A stretch of DNA of 64,000 nt from an uncultured Paracoccaceae bacterium (GTDB lineage Bacteria; Pseudomonadota; Alphaproteobacteria; Rhodobacterales; Rhodobacteraceae): the NCBI GenBank assembly GCA_951812615.1, contig CATOSU010000007.1, positions 105,751-169,750 of the forward strand, read 5' to 3'. A program made the position numbers and the translations under genes. The notes below the pieces were generated by a model, which was given only the letters and a program-made list of their open reading frames with translations, was not told where the DNA came from and made no database searches. This document shows, piece by piece, positions 28,869 through 38,000 of the stretch. How positions within the stretch are numbered: the stretch's first letter is position 1; each line of letters begins with the position of its first letter.

Positions 28869-29359
28869 CCGGCGGCGCCGTCTATCTGCGAACTCTGCAA
28901 CTCTACTACGAGGAGGAGGTGGAGGGAGAGGCCTATTTCGCCGAGCTGGCGCTGGCTTTCGCGGATCCCGAACACCGGCACAAATTGTTGCTGCTGGCTG
29001 CGGTCGAACGGCACGCCGCGCAGGGCGTGGCGCCGTTGCTGGAGAAATACCGGCTGACCCCCCGGCCGGCGGCCGGGCTGGCCGGCAGCGGTTGCGCTGA
29101 GGCGCGGCAGACGCCAGCAGACTGGGACCGCCTGATCGCCGGTATGAACCAGAGCTATCCGGGCTATCTGGAGCAGTTCCGCGCGCTGGAGGCGATGGGA
29201 CCGCCCGAGGACCAGAGATTGCTGAGCTTTTTGACCGAACATGAGGTCGCGGCACTGGAGTTTCTGGCGCTGGAGGCGGAAAATCCCGCGCTCAGCGCGC
29301 AGCCGTTGCTGAGCTATCTGCAGACATCGTCCGAAACCTGGGATCCGGGGGCGGGATGA
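28865..29359 (+). CDS. small helical protein, possibly ferritin-like
   Basis: A 164-residue protein read from a GTG at 28865 that overlaps the previous stop (GTGA). It looks all-helical, with four segments: LQLYYEEEVEGEAYFAELALAF, HRHKLLLLAAVERHAAQGV, WDRLIAGMNQSYPGYLEQFRALEAM and LLSFLTEHEVAALEFLALEA. The Glu and His placement in helices one, two and four is reminiscent of ferritin-like bundles, but a clean ExxH pair is not seen in helix two. Its location in a tightly overlapping amine operon suggests an accessory role, perhaps with the flavoenzyme. I do not recognise a named family. Confidence 0.7.
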   Translation: MTGGAVYLRTLQLYYEEEVEGEAYFAELALAFADPEHRHKLLLLAAVERHAAQGVAPLLEKYRLTPRPAAGLAGSGCAEARQTPADWDRLIAGMNQSYPGYLEQFRALEAMGPPEDQRLLSFLTEHEVAALEFLALEAENPALSAQPLLSYLQTSSETWDPGAG

Positions 29360-29580
29360 TGTGGCGGGTGGTCTTGCTGCTGACCTTCTGCGCAACCGGC
29401 GCTTTGGCGCAGACCAACGTGCCCGAACCCGTGCCGGCGCCGCAGGAATGCAGCAGCTGCACCGCGCTGCATCAGAGCCTGCAGCGATTGCAGGCGGCGC
29501 GGGTGCCGCCGGTGGCCTCCGGTCAGGCGGAACCGGTTGGCAAGGCGGACGCAGGGGAGAAAAAGACCGATGACCAGTGA
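29356..29580 (+). CDS. small secreted protein with a CxxC pair
   Basis: A 74-residue protein with a clear signal peptide (MMWRVVLLLTFCATGALA, cut before QTNV), then a proline-rich stretch, QECSSCTALHQSLQRLQAA, and a charged tail. The CSSC pair could bind a metal or haem iron or form a disulfide in the periplasm. The ATG overlaps the preceding stop (ATGA), and its own end overlaps the agmatine deiminase start, so it is certainly part of this operon. No family recognised. Confidence 0.7.
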   Translation: MMWRVVLLLTFCATGALAQTNVPEPVPAPQECSSCTALHQSLQRLQAARVPPVASGQAEPVGKADAGEKKTDDQ

Positions 29581-30598
29581 CGTGATGACCCCGAAACAGG
29601 CCGGGTTTTCCATGCCGGCGGAATGGACGCCGCACAAGCGGACATGGATGATGTGGCCCTGCAGACCCGCGGTCTGGGACAGTCTGGAGGACACGCGCCG
29701 CAACTACGCCGATGTGGCCCATGCCATTCGCCGGTTTGAACCCCTGACCATGGTGGCCCGCCCCGGGGACGCGGCCCGGGCCCGGTCGATGCTGGGCGCG
29801 GATATCGAGGTTCTGGAACATCCCATCGACGACAGCTGGGCGCGGGACGCGGGTCCGTGTTTCCTGACTGACGGGCAGGGGAACCGGGCGGGCGTAGCCT
29901 TTGAATTCAACGCCTGGGGTGGCAAGTATCACCCTTATGACGGCGACAACAGCGTCTCCGGGGCCATTCTGGATGCCGCCGGCCTGCGCAGCTTTGCCTC
30001 TGGCCTGATTGCCGAAGGTGGCGGCATTTCCGTCGATGGTGAGGGCACGATCCTGACGACGGAGAGCTGTTTTCCCAACGCCAACCGCAACCCGGGCTGG
30101 ACCCGCGACGCGATCGAGGCGGAATTGCTGAACATGCTGGGCGGCGACAAGGTGATCTGGCTGCCGGGTAACGTGGAGGAAGACGAAACCGATGGCCATG
30201 TCGATGGCATCGCCGTTTTCGCCGCGCCGGGCGTGGTGATGGTGCAGGCCGAAGGCCCGCCGCACCATCACTGGCACCAGATACACAAGCGCAACATTGC
30301 CGCGCTGGACGGGCAGACCGACGCCAGGGGGCGGCCGCTGCGCCTGATCCGGGTGCCGGATGCGTTTGAATATGACACCGATTGCGACAATTTCTGCGAC
30401 AGCTATGTGAATTTCTACATCTGCAACGGCGGTGTGATCATGCCGGAATACGGCCTGCGCGAGGACGGCGTGGTGCGCGAATTACTACAGGACGCGTTCC
30501 CGGACCGGACCGTCGCCATGGTCGATATCATGTCGATTGCCATCGGCGGCGGCGGCATCCATTGCATCACCCAACAGGAGCCCGCAGCACAGCCCTGA
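29570..30598 (+). CDS. aguA: agmatine deiminase family protein
   Basis: A 342-residue enzyme of the porphyromonas-type peptidylarginine/agmatine deiminase family, converting agmatine to N-carbamoylputrescine and ammonia. Key motifs are the WPCRPAVW opening, DDSWARDAGPCF, ETDGHVDGIAVFA and the nucleophile Cys332 in GGGIHCITQQEP. I chose the ATG at 29570, preceded by CAGGGGAGAAA and overlapping the previous gene by 11 bp; another ATG lies a few codons inside. It is the last gene of the amine operon and supports a polyamine-catabolic purpose for the whole cluster. No aguB is seen in the window. Confidence 0.92.
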   Translation: MTSDVMTPKQAGFSMPAEWTPHKRTWMMWPCRPAVWDSLEDTRRNYADVAHAIRRFEPLTMVARPGDAARARSMLGADIEVLEHPIDDSWARDAGPCFLTDGQGNRAGVAFEFNAWGGKYHPYDGDNSVSGAILDAAGLRSFASGLIAEGGGISVDGEGTILTTESCFPNANRNPGWTRDAIEAELLNMLGGDKVIWLPGNVEEDETDGHVDGIAVFAAPGVVMVQAEGPPHHHWHQIHKRNIAALDGQTDARGRPLRLIRVPDAFEYDTDCDNFCDSYVNFYICNGGVIMPEYGLREDGVVRELLQDAFPDRTVAMVDIMSIAIGGGGIHCITQQEPAAQP

Positions 30599-30655
30599 CC
30601 CGCGGGAGCTGCCCGGTCCCGCGCGCTGGAAAATCGGGCCGGTATCGGTCAGGAT

Positions 30656-31153
30656 ATGGCGATGAGCACAGTCAGACCCAAATCGCCCGGCGCGGCCTCT
30701 CCGGTTGCGAAGGTCAGCGACGCAACCCTGCAGCGGTTTGCCGGTTACCGGATGAAACGGGCGTTCAACGTGATCCGCGACGATCTGCACAGGGCGCTGA
30801 AACCGTTCGGGCTGCGGATGCTGACCTATACGGCGCTGGTGCTGATCGTCGACAATCCGGGGCTGCGCCAGTCTCAGCTTGCCGATGCCATGGATGTCGA
30901 ACGCCCGAACCTCGTGGTTATCATCGACGAACTGGAACAGCGTGGCCTGATCGTGCGCGATCCTGCGCCGGATGACCGCCGCGCCTATGCGCTGAACCCG
31001 ACCCCGGAGGGTATGCAGCTTTATATCAAGGCCCTGCGTTCGGTCGAAGAGCACGAAGCCGTGCTGCTGGCGGGGCTGAGTGATGCCGACAGGGACGCCA
31101 TGTTCACCGCCCTGCAGGCGGTCCTGCTCAATTCACGCGAACGGGGCGGTTAG
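30656..31153 (+). CDS. MarR family transcriptional regulator
   Basis: A 165-residue winged-helix regulator. The DNA-binding core is LRQSQLADAMDVERPNLVVIIDELEQRGLIVRDPAPDDRRAYALNPT, with the usual beta-wing DDRR. It follows the agmatine deiminase gene by 57 bp on the same strand and ends overlapping the convergent universal stress gene by 4 bp. A second ATG (MSTVRPK) is two codons in. Target genes cannot be told. Confidence 0.88.
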   Translation: MAMSTVRPKSPGAASPVAKVSDATLQRFAGYRMKRAFNVIRDDLHRALKPFGLRMLTYTALVLIVDNPGLRQSQLADAMDVERPNLVVIIDELEQRGLIVRDPAPDDRRAYALNPTPEGMQLYIKALRSVEEHEAVLLAGLSDADRDAMFTALQAVLLNSRERGG

Positions 31154-31587
31154 GGCACCCGGACCACGAACACCGAACAGTTTGCGTGGCGCACCACACG
31201 CGCGGCGTTCGGACCCAGCAGATAATCCTTCAGATCCGGCTGATGGGCACCGATGACGATCAGGTCGCTTTCCAGCTTTTCCGCGACCTGCAGGATCTGC
31301 TCATAGGGCTTTCCGGTCAGCACCAGATGCCGGGCGGCCTGATCCGCGTCTTCGCCCAGAACCGAGGCGATCACCTGATGCAGTTGCGTCTGAGCGGCCT
31401 CTTCGGCCCTGGCGTGGAAATCCGGCTCGAAGAACCCGCCGACCAGCGAGGTGCCGAAATCCGGCAGAACCGTTACCACCACCAGCTGCGCGTCGCGCAA
31501 CTGCGCCAGCTGCCACGCCTGTTCCAGCACCTTGGCGTCCGAGGCATTGTCGCTCACGTCCACCGCACAGAGTATCGAAGTCATCAT
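31150..31587 (-). CDS. universal stress protein (UspA family)
   Basis: A 145-residue single Usp domain. The opening SILCAVDVSDNASDAKVLEQA and the nucleotide-binding tail IVIGAHQPDLKDYLLGPNAARVVRHANCSVFVVR (G-2x-G-9x-G-S/N type) are typical. It starts inside the stop of the TRAP gene (ATGATGA), so it is translated from the TRAP mRNA. Such Usp genes commonly accompany TRAP transporters and may bind ATP to modulate them. Confidence 0.92.
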   Translation of the reverse strand: MMTSILCAVDVSDNASDAKVLEQAWQLAQLRDAQLVVVTVLPDFGTSLVGGFFEPDFHARAEEAAQTQLHQVIASVLGEDADQAARHLVLTGKPYEQILQVAEKLESDLIVIGAHQPDLKDYLLGPNAARVVRHANCSVFVVRVP

Positions 31588-34193
31588 GCGCTTTGCTCCT
31601 GCCGGCCCGCCCGGGCCCGCTGACCAAGGGCAACCAGTGCCAGCAGCAGCAGGGCGGGGATGAATATCAGTTCCTTGGGCATCTGGCTGTTGGGAACATC
31701 AATGCTGGCAATCACCACGGGGTCATCCCCGTAGAAGTCGAAATTGCTCAGCGTATCGGCAAAGGGGGTGCCGAACATCGGTTCTTCCATCAGCATCCGG
31801 CCGTCCTCTTCCATGACCAAGAAGCCGAACTTGTCCAGCCGTGCCTGCCCGGTGCCTTCCTCTTCGATGGCCAGAACCAGCGTGGTCTTCTTAGGATTGC
31901 CGGAAATGAAATCCGGACCGGCAACCACGACCTGCACTTCGCTGCCGACCGGCGCGCTTTCCAGCGCCGCCTCGATCTGCACCGGCGGGACCGAGGCATA
32001 GGGCGGCTGCAGCCGGTTCATGAAGAAATCGGGGCGGAACAGGGCAAAGGCGATCAGGATCAGCGCAACACTTTCATAGATCCGGTTGCGCGTCAGGAAC
32101 CAGCCCATCGTGCCGGCGGTGAAGATCAGGATTGCGATACAGGCGACCACAAAGACCAGAATGCCCTGTATCCAGCCGACATCAATCAGCAACAGATCGG
32201 TGTTGAAGATGAACACGAAGGGCAGGGCGACGGTGCGCAGCGAATAGAAGAACGCCGTGAACCCAGTGCGGATCGCATCCCCGCCCGACACCGCCGCGGC
32301 GGCAAAGCTGGCCAGCCCCACGGGCGGCGTCACATCCGCCATGATGCCGAAGTAGAAGACAAACAGATGCACCGCGATCAGCGGCACGATCAGCCCGCTC
32401 TGCGCGCCCAATTGAACGACAACGCCCGCCATCAGCGAGGACACCACGATATAGTTTGCCGTGGTCGGCAGCCCCATGCCCAGCACCAGCGACAACAGCC
32501 CCACCATCACCAGCATCAGGATCAGGTTGCCGCCGGACAGGAACTCGACCAGATCCGCCATCACCTGCCCGACACCGGTCAGGGTAACGGTGCCCACAAT
32601 CACACCGGCGGTGGCCGTGGCCAGTGCGATGCCAATCATGTTGCGGGCGCCTTCGATCAGGCCTTGGATCAGGTCGGTGAAGCCGTTGCGGGCCGCGTCG
32701 GCAACATCGCCCGAGGCCCGGAACATTGCCTTGATCGGGCGCTGCGTCAGCAGGATGACAAACAGCAGCGCGGTCGCCCAGAAGGCCGACAGCCCCGGCG
32801 ATTTCTGCTCGATCATCAGGAAATAGACCAGCACAACAATCGGCAGCAGGTAATAGAGCCCGGATTTGTAGATCTTGCCCACGTCGGGCAGTTCCACGTC
32901 CTTGGCATTGGGATCGTCAGGCACCAGATCCTCGGACTGTGCGGCCAGCCACAACAGCGCCAGATAGGCGAGGACGATCAGCAGTGACAGGACCCAGCCC
33001 GAGCCGGACGGCACCATCGCGACGATCCAGCTGACCGGGTATTGCACCGCATAGCACAGGATTGCGAAGCCGGCGAAGAAGACGAACATGCCGCCCATCG
33101 TGCGGCCCAGCGACACCGCCCGGTCGCCCAGCGTGGGCATGTTGCGCTTCACCGCTTCGAGGTGAACGATATAGACCAGCGCGATGTAGGAAATCGTCGC
33201 CGGCAGGAAGGCGTGGGTGATCACCTCGACATAGGAGATGCCCACATATTCGACCATCAGGAACGCCGCGGCTCCCATCACCGGCGGCATGATCTGACCG
33301 TTGACCGAGGAGGCGACCTCGACCGAGCCGGCCTGTTCGGAGGTGAAGCCCACGCGTTTCATCAGCGGGATGGTGAACGTGCCGGTGGTGACCACGTTGG
33401 CGATGGAGGAGCCGGAAATCAGGCCGGTGGCGGCCGAGCCCACGACCGCGGCCTTGGCCGGGCCGCCGCGCAGGTGGCCAAGCGCGCCGAAGGCCATCTT
33501 GATGAAATAGTTGCCGGCACCGGCCTTATCCAGCAAGGCGCCGAAGAGCACGAACAGGAACACGAACTTGGTCGAAACCCCCAGCGCGATGCCGAACACG
33601 CCTTCGGAGGTGATCCACATGTGGCTCATCGCTTTCTTCAGCGACGCGCCTTTCCAGCGGATCACATCGGGCACCCATTCGCTGGATCCGAAAAACACGT
33701 AAACCAGGAAGATCGAGGCGATAATCGCCATCGCGGGGCCCAGTGCGCGCCGGGCGCCTTCAAACAGGATCAGCAGCCCGACCAGCGCGACCCATTTGTC
33801 GGTGTCGTCGGCCAGCCCGCCGGCATTGACCAGCTTGTCATAGAAAAAGAACCCGTAAAGGGCGATGAACGTCCCGCCCATCGCCAGCACCCAGTCGGCT
33901 ATGGGGATATAGTGGCGCGGGCTGTTGCGAAACGCAGGATAGGCCATGAAGGCCAGAAAAATTGCAAAGGCCAGATGGATCTGGCGGGAATTGTTGATCC
34001 ACGCCCCGGGCAGCACGTAATTGGCGATCGGCGAGGCCAGAAGCACCTGAAACAGCGACCAGATCAGCGCGATCGCGGCGATCAGATAGGCGGTGTTTCC
34101 GGTGGGATTGCGGGCACCGGCGTCGGTCGATGACACCAGATCCTGCAGTTCTTCTTCGCTCAGCGGTCGGTTTTGGTCCTGCTGGTCTGTCAT
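31584..34193 (-). CDS. TRAP transporter permease, fused DctQ-DctM, TAXI type
   Basis: An 869-residue inner-membrane protein with many hydrophobic segments. The N-terminal small-subunit-like part (about residues 30-190) precedes the large DctM-type part, with the family blocks AAVVGSAATGLISGSSIANVVTTG and GLPTTANYIVVSSLMAGVV. Fusion of the two membrane subunits is normal for TAXI-TRAP systems, which use a sodium gradient to take up organic acids or amino acids. It lies 90 bp after the TAXI binding-protein gene and is coupled to the Usp gene. A short C-terminal domain near residues 720-830 is soluble. Confidence 0.93.
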   Translation of the reverse strand: MTDQQDQNRPLSEEELQDLVSSTDAGARNPTGNTAYLIAAIALIWSLFQVLLASPIANYVLPGAWINNSRQIHLAFAIFLAFMAYPAFRNSPRHYIPIADWVLAMGGTFIALYGFFFYDKLVNAGGLADDTDKWVALVGLLILFEGARRALGPAMAIIASIFLVYVFFGSSEWVPDVIRWKGASLKKAMSHMWITSEGVFGIALGVSTKFVFLFVLFGALLDKAGAGNYFIKMAFGALGHLRGGPAKAAVVGSAATGLISGSSIANVVTTGTFTIPLMKRVGFTSEQAGSVEVASSVNGQIMPPVMGAAAFLMVEYVGISYVEVITHAFLPATISYIALVYIVHLEAVKRNMPTLGDRAVSLGRTMGGMFVFFAGFAILCYAVQYPVSWIVAMVPSGSGWVLSLLIVLAYLALLWLAAQSEDLVPDDPNAKDVELPDVGKIYKSGLYYLLPIVVLVYFLMIEQKSPGLSAFWATALLFVILLTQRPIKAMFRASGDVADAARNGFTDLIQGLIEGARNMIGIALATATAGVIVGTVTLTGVGQVMADLVEFLSGGNLILMLVMVGLLSLVLGMGLPTTANYIVVSSLMAGVVVQLGAQSGLIVPLIAVHLFVFYFGIMADVTPPVGLASFAAAAVSGGDAIRTGFTAFFYSLRTVALPFVFIFNTDLLLIDVGWIQGILVFVVACIAILIFTAGTMGWFLTRNRIYESVALILIAFALFRPDFFMNRLQPPYASVPPVQIEAALESAPVGSEVQVVVAGPDFISGNPKKTTLVLAIEEEGTGQARLDKFGFLVMEEDGRMLMEEPMFGTPFADTLSNFDFYGDDPVVIASIDVPNSQMPKELIFIPALLLLALVALGQRARAGRQEQSA

Positions 34194-34283
34194 CGCGATC
34201 TCCGGGGGTTGGTGGGCCCGCTCCGCAACGGATCGGGGCGGGCAGGGGCGGCCGGTCAGCCCGGCCGCCCGAAATGGAACTGG

Positions 34284-35252
34284 TTACTCGATCCAGCCCT
34301 TTTCACGGTAGTAGCGTGCCGCGCCGTCATGCAGCGGGGCCGACAGGCCGTCCTTGATCATTTCCTGCGGATCGAGGTTGGCAAAAGCCGGGTGCAGCTT
34401 TTTGAAGTCGCCGAAGTTTTCGAAGACAGCCGACACCAGAACATAAACCGCATCGTCGGACACATTGGCCGAGGTCACCAGAGTGGCGCCAACACCAAAG
34501 GTGTGAGTGTCGTCCGGGTTGCCGCGATAAGTGCCGCCCACGATGCGGGCCTTGCGGTAGAAAGTGTTCTGATCCACCAGCTTGTCGATGCCTGCGCCGG
34601 TCACGTCGACCAGAACGCTGTCACAGGCGGTGGTGGCTTCCTGAATGGAACCCGACGGGTGGCCGACGGTGTAAACCATCGCGTCGATCTGGTTGTCGCA
34701 GAGTGCGGCCGACTGCTCTGCCGCCTTCAGCTCGGTCGCCAGGGCGAAATCGCTCAGCGACATTTCCTTGGCTGCCAGAACCACGTCCATCGTACCGCGC
34801 TGACCGGAGCCCGGGTTGCCGATATTGACCCGCTTGCCCTTCAGATCGTCGAAATGGGAAATCCCGGCATCGGCGCGGGCAACCACCGTGAACGGTTCGG
34901 GATGGATCGAGAACACAGCGCGCAGATCGCCGAACTTGCCGGCATCCTGGAACTTGGAGCTGCCGTTATAGGCGTGGAACTGCCAGTCCGACTGGGCCAC
35001 ACCGAATTCCAGCTCGCCTTCGCGAATGGTGTTGATGTTATAGATCGAACCACCGGTCGATTCCACCGAGCAGCGCACGCCATGTTCCTTGCGCCCTTTG
35101 TTCACCAGACGGCAAACCGCGCCGCCGGTCGGGTAATACACGCCGGTCACGCCGCCGGTCCCGATGGTGATGAAATCCTCGGCGAAAGCCGCAGGCGCCA
35201 TCAAGGCTGCTGCCGCCGCACCGACGATAATGGATTTGGTTTTGTCAAACAT
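34284..35252 (-). CDS. TAXI family TRAP transporter substrate-binding protein
   Basis: A 322-residue periplasmic binding protein. It has a signal peptide (MFDKTKSIIVGAAAAALMAPAAFA), then the family hallmark ITIGTGGVTGVYYPTGGAVCRLVN, in which the TGGxxGxYYP core names the TAXI group, and later VNIGNPGSGQRGTMDVVL. It precedes the fused permease gene. Ligand unknown; TAXI proteins are often glutamate- or 2-oxoglutarate-binding but that cannot be read from the sequence. Confidence 0.95.
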   Translation of the reverse strand: MFDKTKSIIVGAAAAALMAPAAFAEDFITIGTGGVTGVYYPTGGAVCRLVNKGRKEHGVRCSVESTGGSIYNINTIREGELEFGVAQSDWQFHAYNGSSKFQDAGKFGDLRAVFSIHPEPFTVVARADAGISHFDDLKGKRVNIGNPGSGQRGTMDVVLAAKEMSLSDFALATELKAAEQSAALCDNQIDAMVYTVGHPSGSIQEATTACDSVLVDVTGAGIDKLVDQNTFYRKARIVGGTYRGNPDDTHTFGVGATLVTSANVSDDAVYVLVSAVFENFGDFKKLHPAFANLDPQEMIKDGLSAPLHDGAARYYREKGWIE

Positions 35253-35288
35253 GTGAGTCTTCCTCTCCTTTGAATGTCACTCAGTTTT

Positions 35289-36152
35289 TCAGCCGTCCCA
35301 GACTTCGTCCAGAGACCGGCACGCTATCTCCACCGCTTGTATGCGCGACCGGGCAGATTCCCCGTATCGCTGCGCCAGAGTTCCGACGATGGCTTCGAGC
35401 AGCACCATCGTCGCCACGTAGGATGAATAGAAATGCGGACTGTCGGTCGGCACCGTCAGCCCCACCGACGCGTCGCGCAGCGCCGGGCAGGTATGGGTGT
35501 CCGTCACCACGATCACGAAAGCGCCCCGCCGGCGCGCCTCCCGCGTGGCCCGCACCACGCGCGACGAAAACGGTGGCTTGGTCACCACGAACAGCACGTC
35601 CTCTGGACCGATCCGCGCAATTGTTGCGCCCAGTGAACTGCCCATCCGGCCCGCCAGCGTCCAGTTGTCGGCAAAAAACGAAGCCACGTAGGCAAGGTAT
35701 TCGACGATCCCGGTTGATCCCAGCGCGCCCAAAAGGATCACCTCCCGCGCGGTTTCCAGCCGGCTTACGACCGTGTTCATCGTCTGCGGGTCGATGCGCT
35801 CGGGCAGCGCGGCCAGATTTTCGGCACAGGCCGAGGCATGCCGGTCCAGAAACCGCCGGCATTCCGGATCATCCCCGTCCTGCAGCAGGTCCACCCGGTC
35901 CGAAAAGGTCCGCATCCGGCGGCTGACCGAATCGCGCATGGTTTCGCGCAGGTCCTCGTAGCTCGCAAATTCAAGCGCCCGGGCCAGCCGGGTAAAGGTG
36001 GCAGGCGATACGCCACTGTCGCGCGACACGGCCCGCAGGCTACGTGTCGCCACGTCGATCGGATTGGCAACCACGTAGTCGGCCGCCTCTTTCAGGCGTC
36101 CGCTGAGCGCAGTGTTGCCGGCCGAAAGCCGTTCTTCGACAGTCGCGTTCAA
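35289..36152 (-). CDS. MurR/RpiR family transcriptional regulator
   Basis: A 287-residue regulator with an N-terminal RpiR helix-turn-helix (residues about 20-75: TRSLRAVSRDSGVSPATFTRLARALEF) and a C-terminal SIS domain (LGALGSTGIVEYLAYVASFF, GATIARIGPEDVLFVVTKPPFSSRV, FVIVVTDTHTCPAL). It lies upstream of the TAXI-TRAP-Usp genes on the same strand and divergent from a class III aminotransferase, which suggests it controls both. A phosphorylated or amino-compound effector is possible. Confidence 0.92.
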   Translation of the reverse strand: MNATVEERLSAGNTALSGRLKEAADYVVANPIDVATRSLRAVSRDSGVSPATFTRLARALEFASYEDLRETMRDSVSRRMRTFSDRVDLLQDGDDPECRRFLDRHASACAENLAALPERIDPQTMNTVVSRLETAREVILLGALGSTGIVEYLAYVASFFADNWTLAGRMGSSLGATIARIGPEDVLFVVTKPPFSSRVVRATREARRRGAFVIVVTDTHTCPALRDASVGLTVPTDSPHFYSSYVATMVLLEAIVGTLAQRYGESARSRIQAVEIACRSLDEVWDG

Positions 36153-36173
36153 GTTCTCCCCCTGTTTTTTGGC

Positions 36174-36212
36174 ACAAATGTTTCTCTGTCTTGCTTCATT
36201 GTCAACGTTTGT
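36174..36212. promoter_or_regulatory. candidate RpiR operator in the divergent intergenic region
   Basis: ACAAATGTT (36174-36182) and AACGTTTGT (36204-36212) form an inverted repeat matching 8 of 9 bases with a 21-base spacer, in the AT-rich 103-bp region between the RpiR gene and the aminotransferase gene. The location suits an autoregulatory site. Confidence 0.45.
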
Positions 36213-36255
36213 TTCACTACTGTCTTCAGGAAGATCAGAATCGGGACTCTCAGAA

Positions 36256-37581
36256 GTGGCAAACGTCTTTCACCGAAACCTCCGGGCGGCCCCGCCGGTC
36301 GCCGTTCGCGGTGACGGGCCGCACCTGTTCGACGCCTCGGGCAAGGCCTATCTGGATGCCTCCGGCGGTGCGGCGGTGTCCTGCCTTGGCCACAGCGATC
36401 AGGATGTGATTGCCGCCATCCGAGATCAGGCCGATGCGCTGGCCTATGCCCACACCGGGTTTTTCACCACCGAACCGGCCGAGCGCGTGGCCGGGCGGCT
36501 GGCCGGGCACGCCCCGGGCCATATCAACCATGTCTATTTCGTCAGCGGCGGGTCCGAGGCGATGGAAGCGGCGCTGAAGCTGGCCCGCCAATACGCCGTC
36601 GAACGCGGTGAGCCGGAGCGTGTCCGCTTCATTTCGCGGCGGCAGAGCTATCACGGCAACACGCTGGGTGCGCTGGCCGTGGGCGGCAATGCCCAGCGGC
36701 GCGCCGTGTTCGAACCGATCCTGATGCAGACCGAAACAATCTCTCCCTGCTATGCCTATCGCGGCCGGCACCCCGGCGAAACCGAAGAAGCCTACGGGCT
36801 GCGCGTGGCCAACGAACTGGAAGAGGCGCTGCAGCGGATGGGGCCGGAAACCGTGCTGGCCTTCATCGCCGAAACCGTGGTGGGGGCAACCGCGGGCGCG
36901 GTGCCACCGGTGCCCGGCTATTTCCGGCGCATCCGCGAGATCTGTGATCAGTACGGCATCCTGCTGATCCTCGATGAGGTCATGTGCGGGATGGGCCGGA
37001 CCGGCACACTCTTTGCCTGTGAACAGGACGGTGTCGTTCCCGATATCCTGACCGTGGCCAAGGGGCTGGGCGCGGGCTATCAGCCGATTGGCGCGATGCT
37101 GTGTTCGTCGGCCATCCACGATGCGATACGGGACGGATCCGGCGCCTTCAGCCACGGTCACACATATATCGGCCACCCGATCGGGGCCGCCGTGGCCGAC
37201 GTGGTGCTGCAGAAACTGACCGCCGGCGGGCTGACGGACCGGTGCGCGCAAATGGGTGGCCGGCTGCAATCGGCGCTGGAACAGGTGTTTGGCCAGCACC
37301 CCAATATCGGCGACATCCGCGGCCGCGGGTTGTTCCGCGCGCTGGAAATCGTGGCCGACCGCGACACCGCCACCCCCTTCGACGTGCAGCAGCGGATCGC
37401 CGCGCGGCTCAAATCCGCCGCCTTCGACGAAGGGCTGATCTGCTACCCGATGAACGGCACCGCCGACGGCCGGAGCGGCGACCACGTCCTGCTGGCGCCA
37501 CCCTTCATCATCGGGGACAACCATATCGACGAGCTGGTTACAAAACTTGGCAGGGCGCTGGACCGCGCCTTGCCGGGCTAG
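36256..37581 (+). CDS. class III aminotransferase
   Basis: A 441-residue PLP-dependent enzyme of the aspartate aminotransferase class-III family. It has the opening GPHLFDASGKAYLDASGGAAVSCLGH, the pocket residues RRQSYHGNTLGALAV, the signature LLILDEVMCGMGRTGTLFA and the PLP lysine in LTVAKGLGAGYQPIGAM. I chose the GTG at 36256 because the recognisable family sequence begins immediately after; an in-frame ATG at 36112 lies inside the RpiR coding region. It is divergent from the RpiR/TRAP genes, so it may use what the transporter brings in. Confidence 0.88.
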   Translation: MANVFHRNLRAAPPVAVRGDGPHLFDASGKAYLDASGGAAVSCLGHSDQDVIAAIRDQADALAYAHTGFFTTEPAERVAGRLAGHAPGHINHVYFVSGGSEAMEAALKLARQYAVERGEPERVRFISRRQSYHGNTLGALAVGGNAQRRAVFEPILMQTETISPCYAYRGRHPGETEEAYGLRVANELEEALQRMGPETVLAFIAETVVGATAGAVPPVPGYFRRIREICDQYGILLILDEVMCGMGRTGTLFACEQDGVVPDILTVAKGLGAGYQPIGAMLCSSAIHDAIRDGSGAFSHGHTYIGHPIGAAVADVVLQKLTAGGLTDRCAQMGGRLQSALEQVFGQHPNIGDIRGRGLFRALEIVADRDTATPFDVQQRIAARLKSAAFDEGLICYPMNGTADGRSGDHVLLAPPFIIGDNHIDELVTKLGRALDRALPG

Positions 37582-37667
37582 AAAAGACCGGTTTTTGAGA
37601 CCCGAACGGCAATAAACCCGATTTCGCGCCGGTTTCTCCTGAGGGCCGACCTTTAGGAGGGCACGTG

Positions 37668-37990
37668 ATGACGTTGACGGCCGTGGCGGCCATTTGTGAT
37701 CTGGCCATTGCAACCGCCGGTGGCGCAATCGCGCAGACCGTCAAAGTGACCCCGGCTGGCGGGATCAAGGGTGCGCTTTGCCGGCCCGACCGGGCCACGC
37801 TGTTCGAAGACCCCGATGGCACCGGCGCCCTCCATGATGCCGGGATGACGGTGGCCGGCCCGGACGATCCGCGGCTGGGCGCGCTGTTGCTGTCACATAT
37901 GCACGGTGATCACGCCGGCGCCCGTCACAACAGCGCCGTCGATGCCGGATCCTGTGCCATGCCGGACCTGTCCGCGGTCGCCGTGCCGGA
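37668..37990 (+). pseudogene. truncated MBL-fold metallo-hydrolase (N-terminal part)
   Basis: The first hundred or so codons of a secreted metallo-beta-lactamase-fold hydrolase. The ATG has AGGAGG eight bases upstream. A signal-peptide-like start (AAICDLAIATAGGAIAQ) is followed by VKVTPAGGIKGALCRPDRATLFEDPDG and the metal motif LLLSHMHGDHAGARHN. After AVDAGSCAMPDLS the similarity ends and the sequence joins an RHS fragment on the opposite strand. Everything after the first zinc motif is missing, so it cannot be active. Confidence 0.8.
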
Positions 37991-38000
37991 ACCCGTTCGA

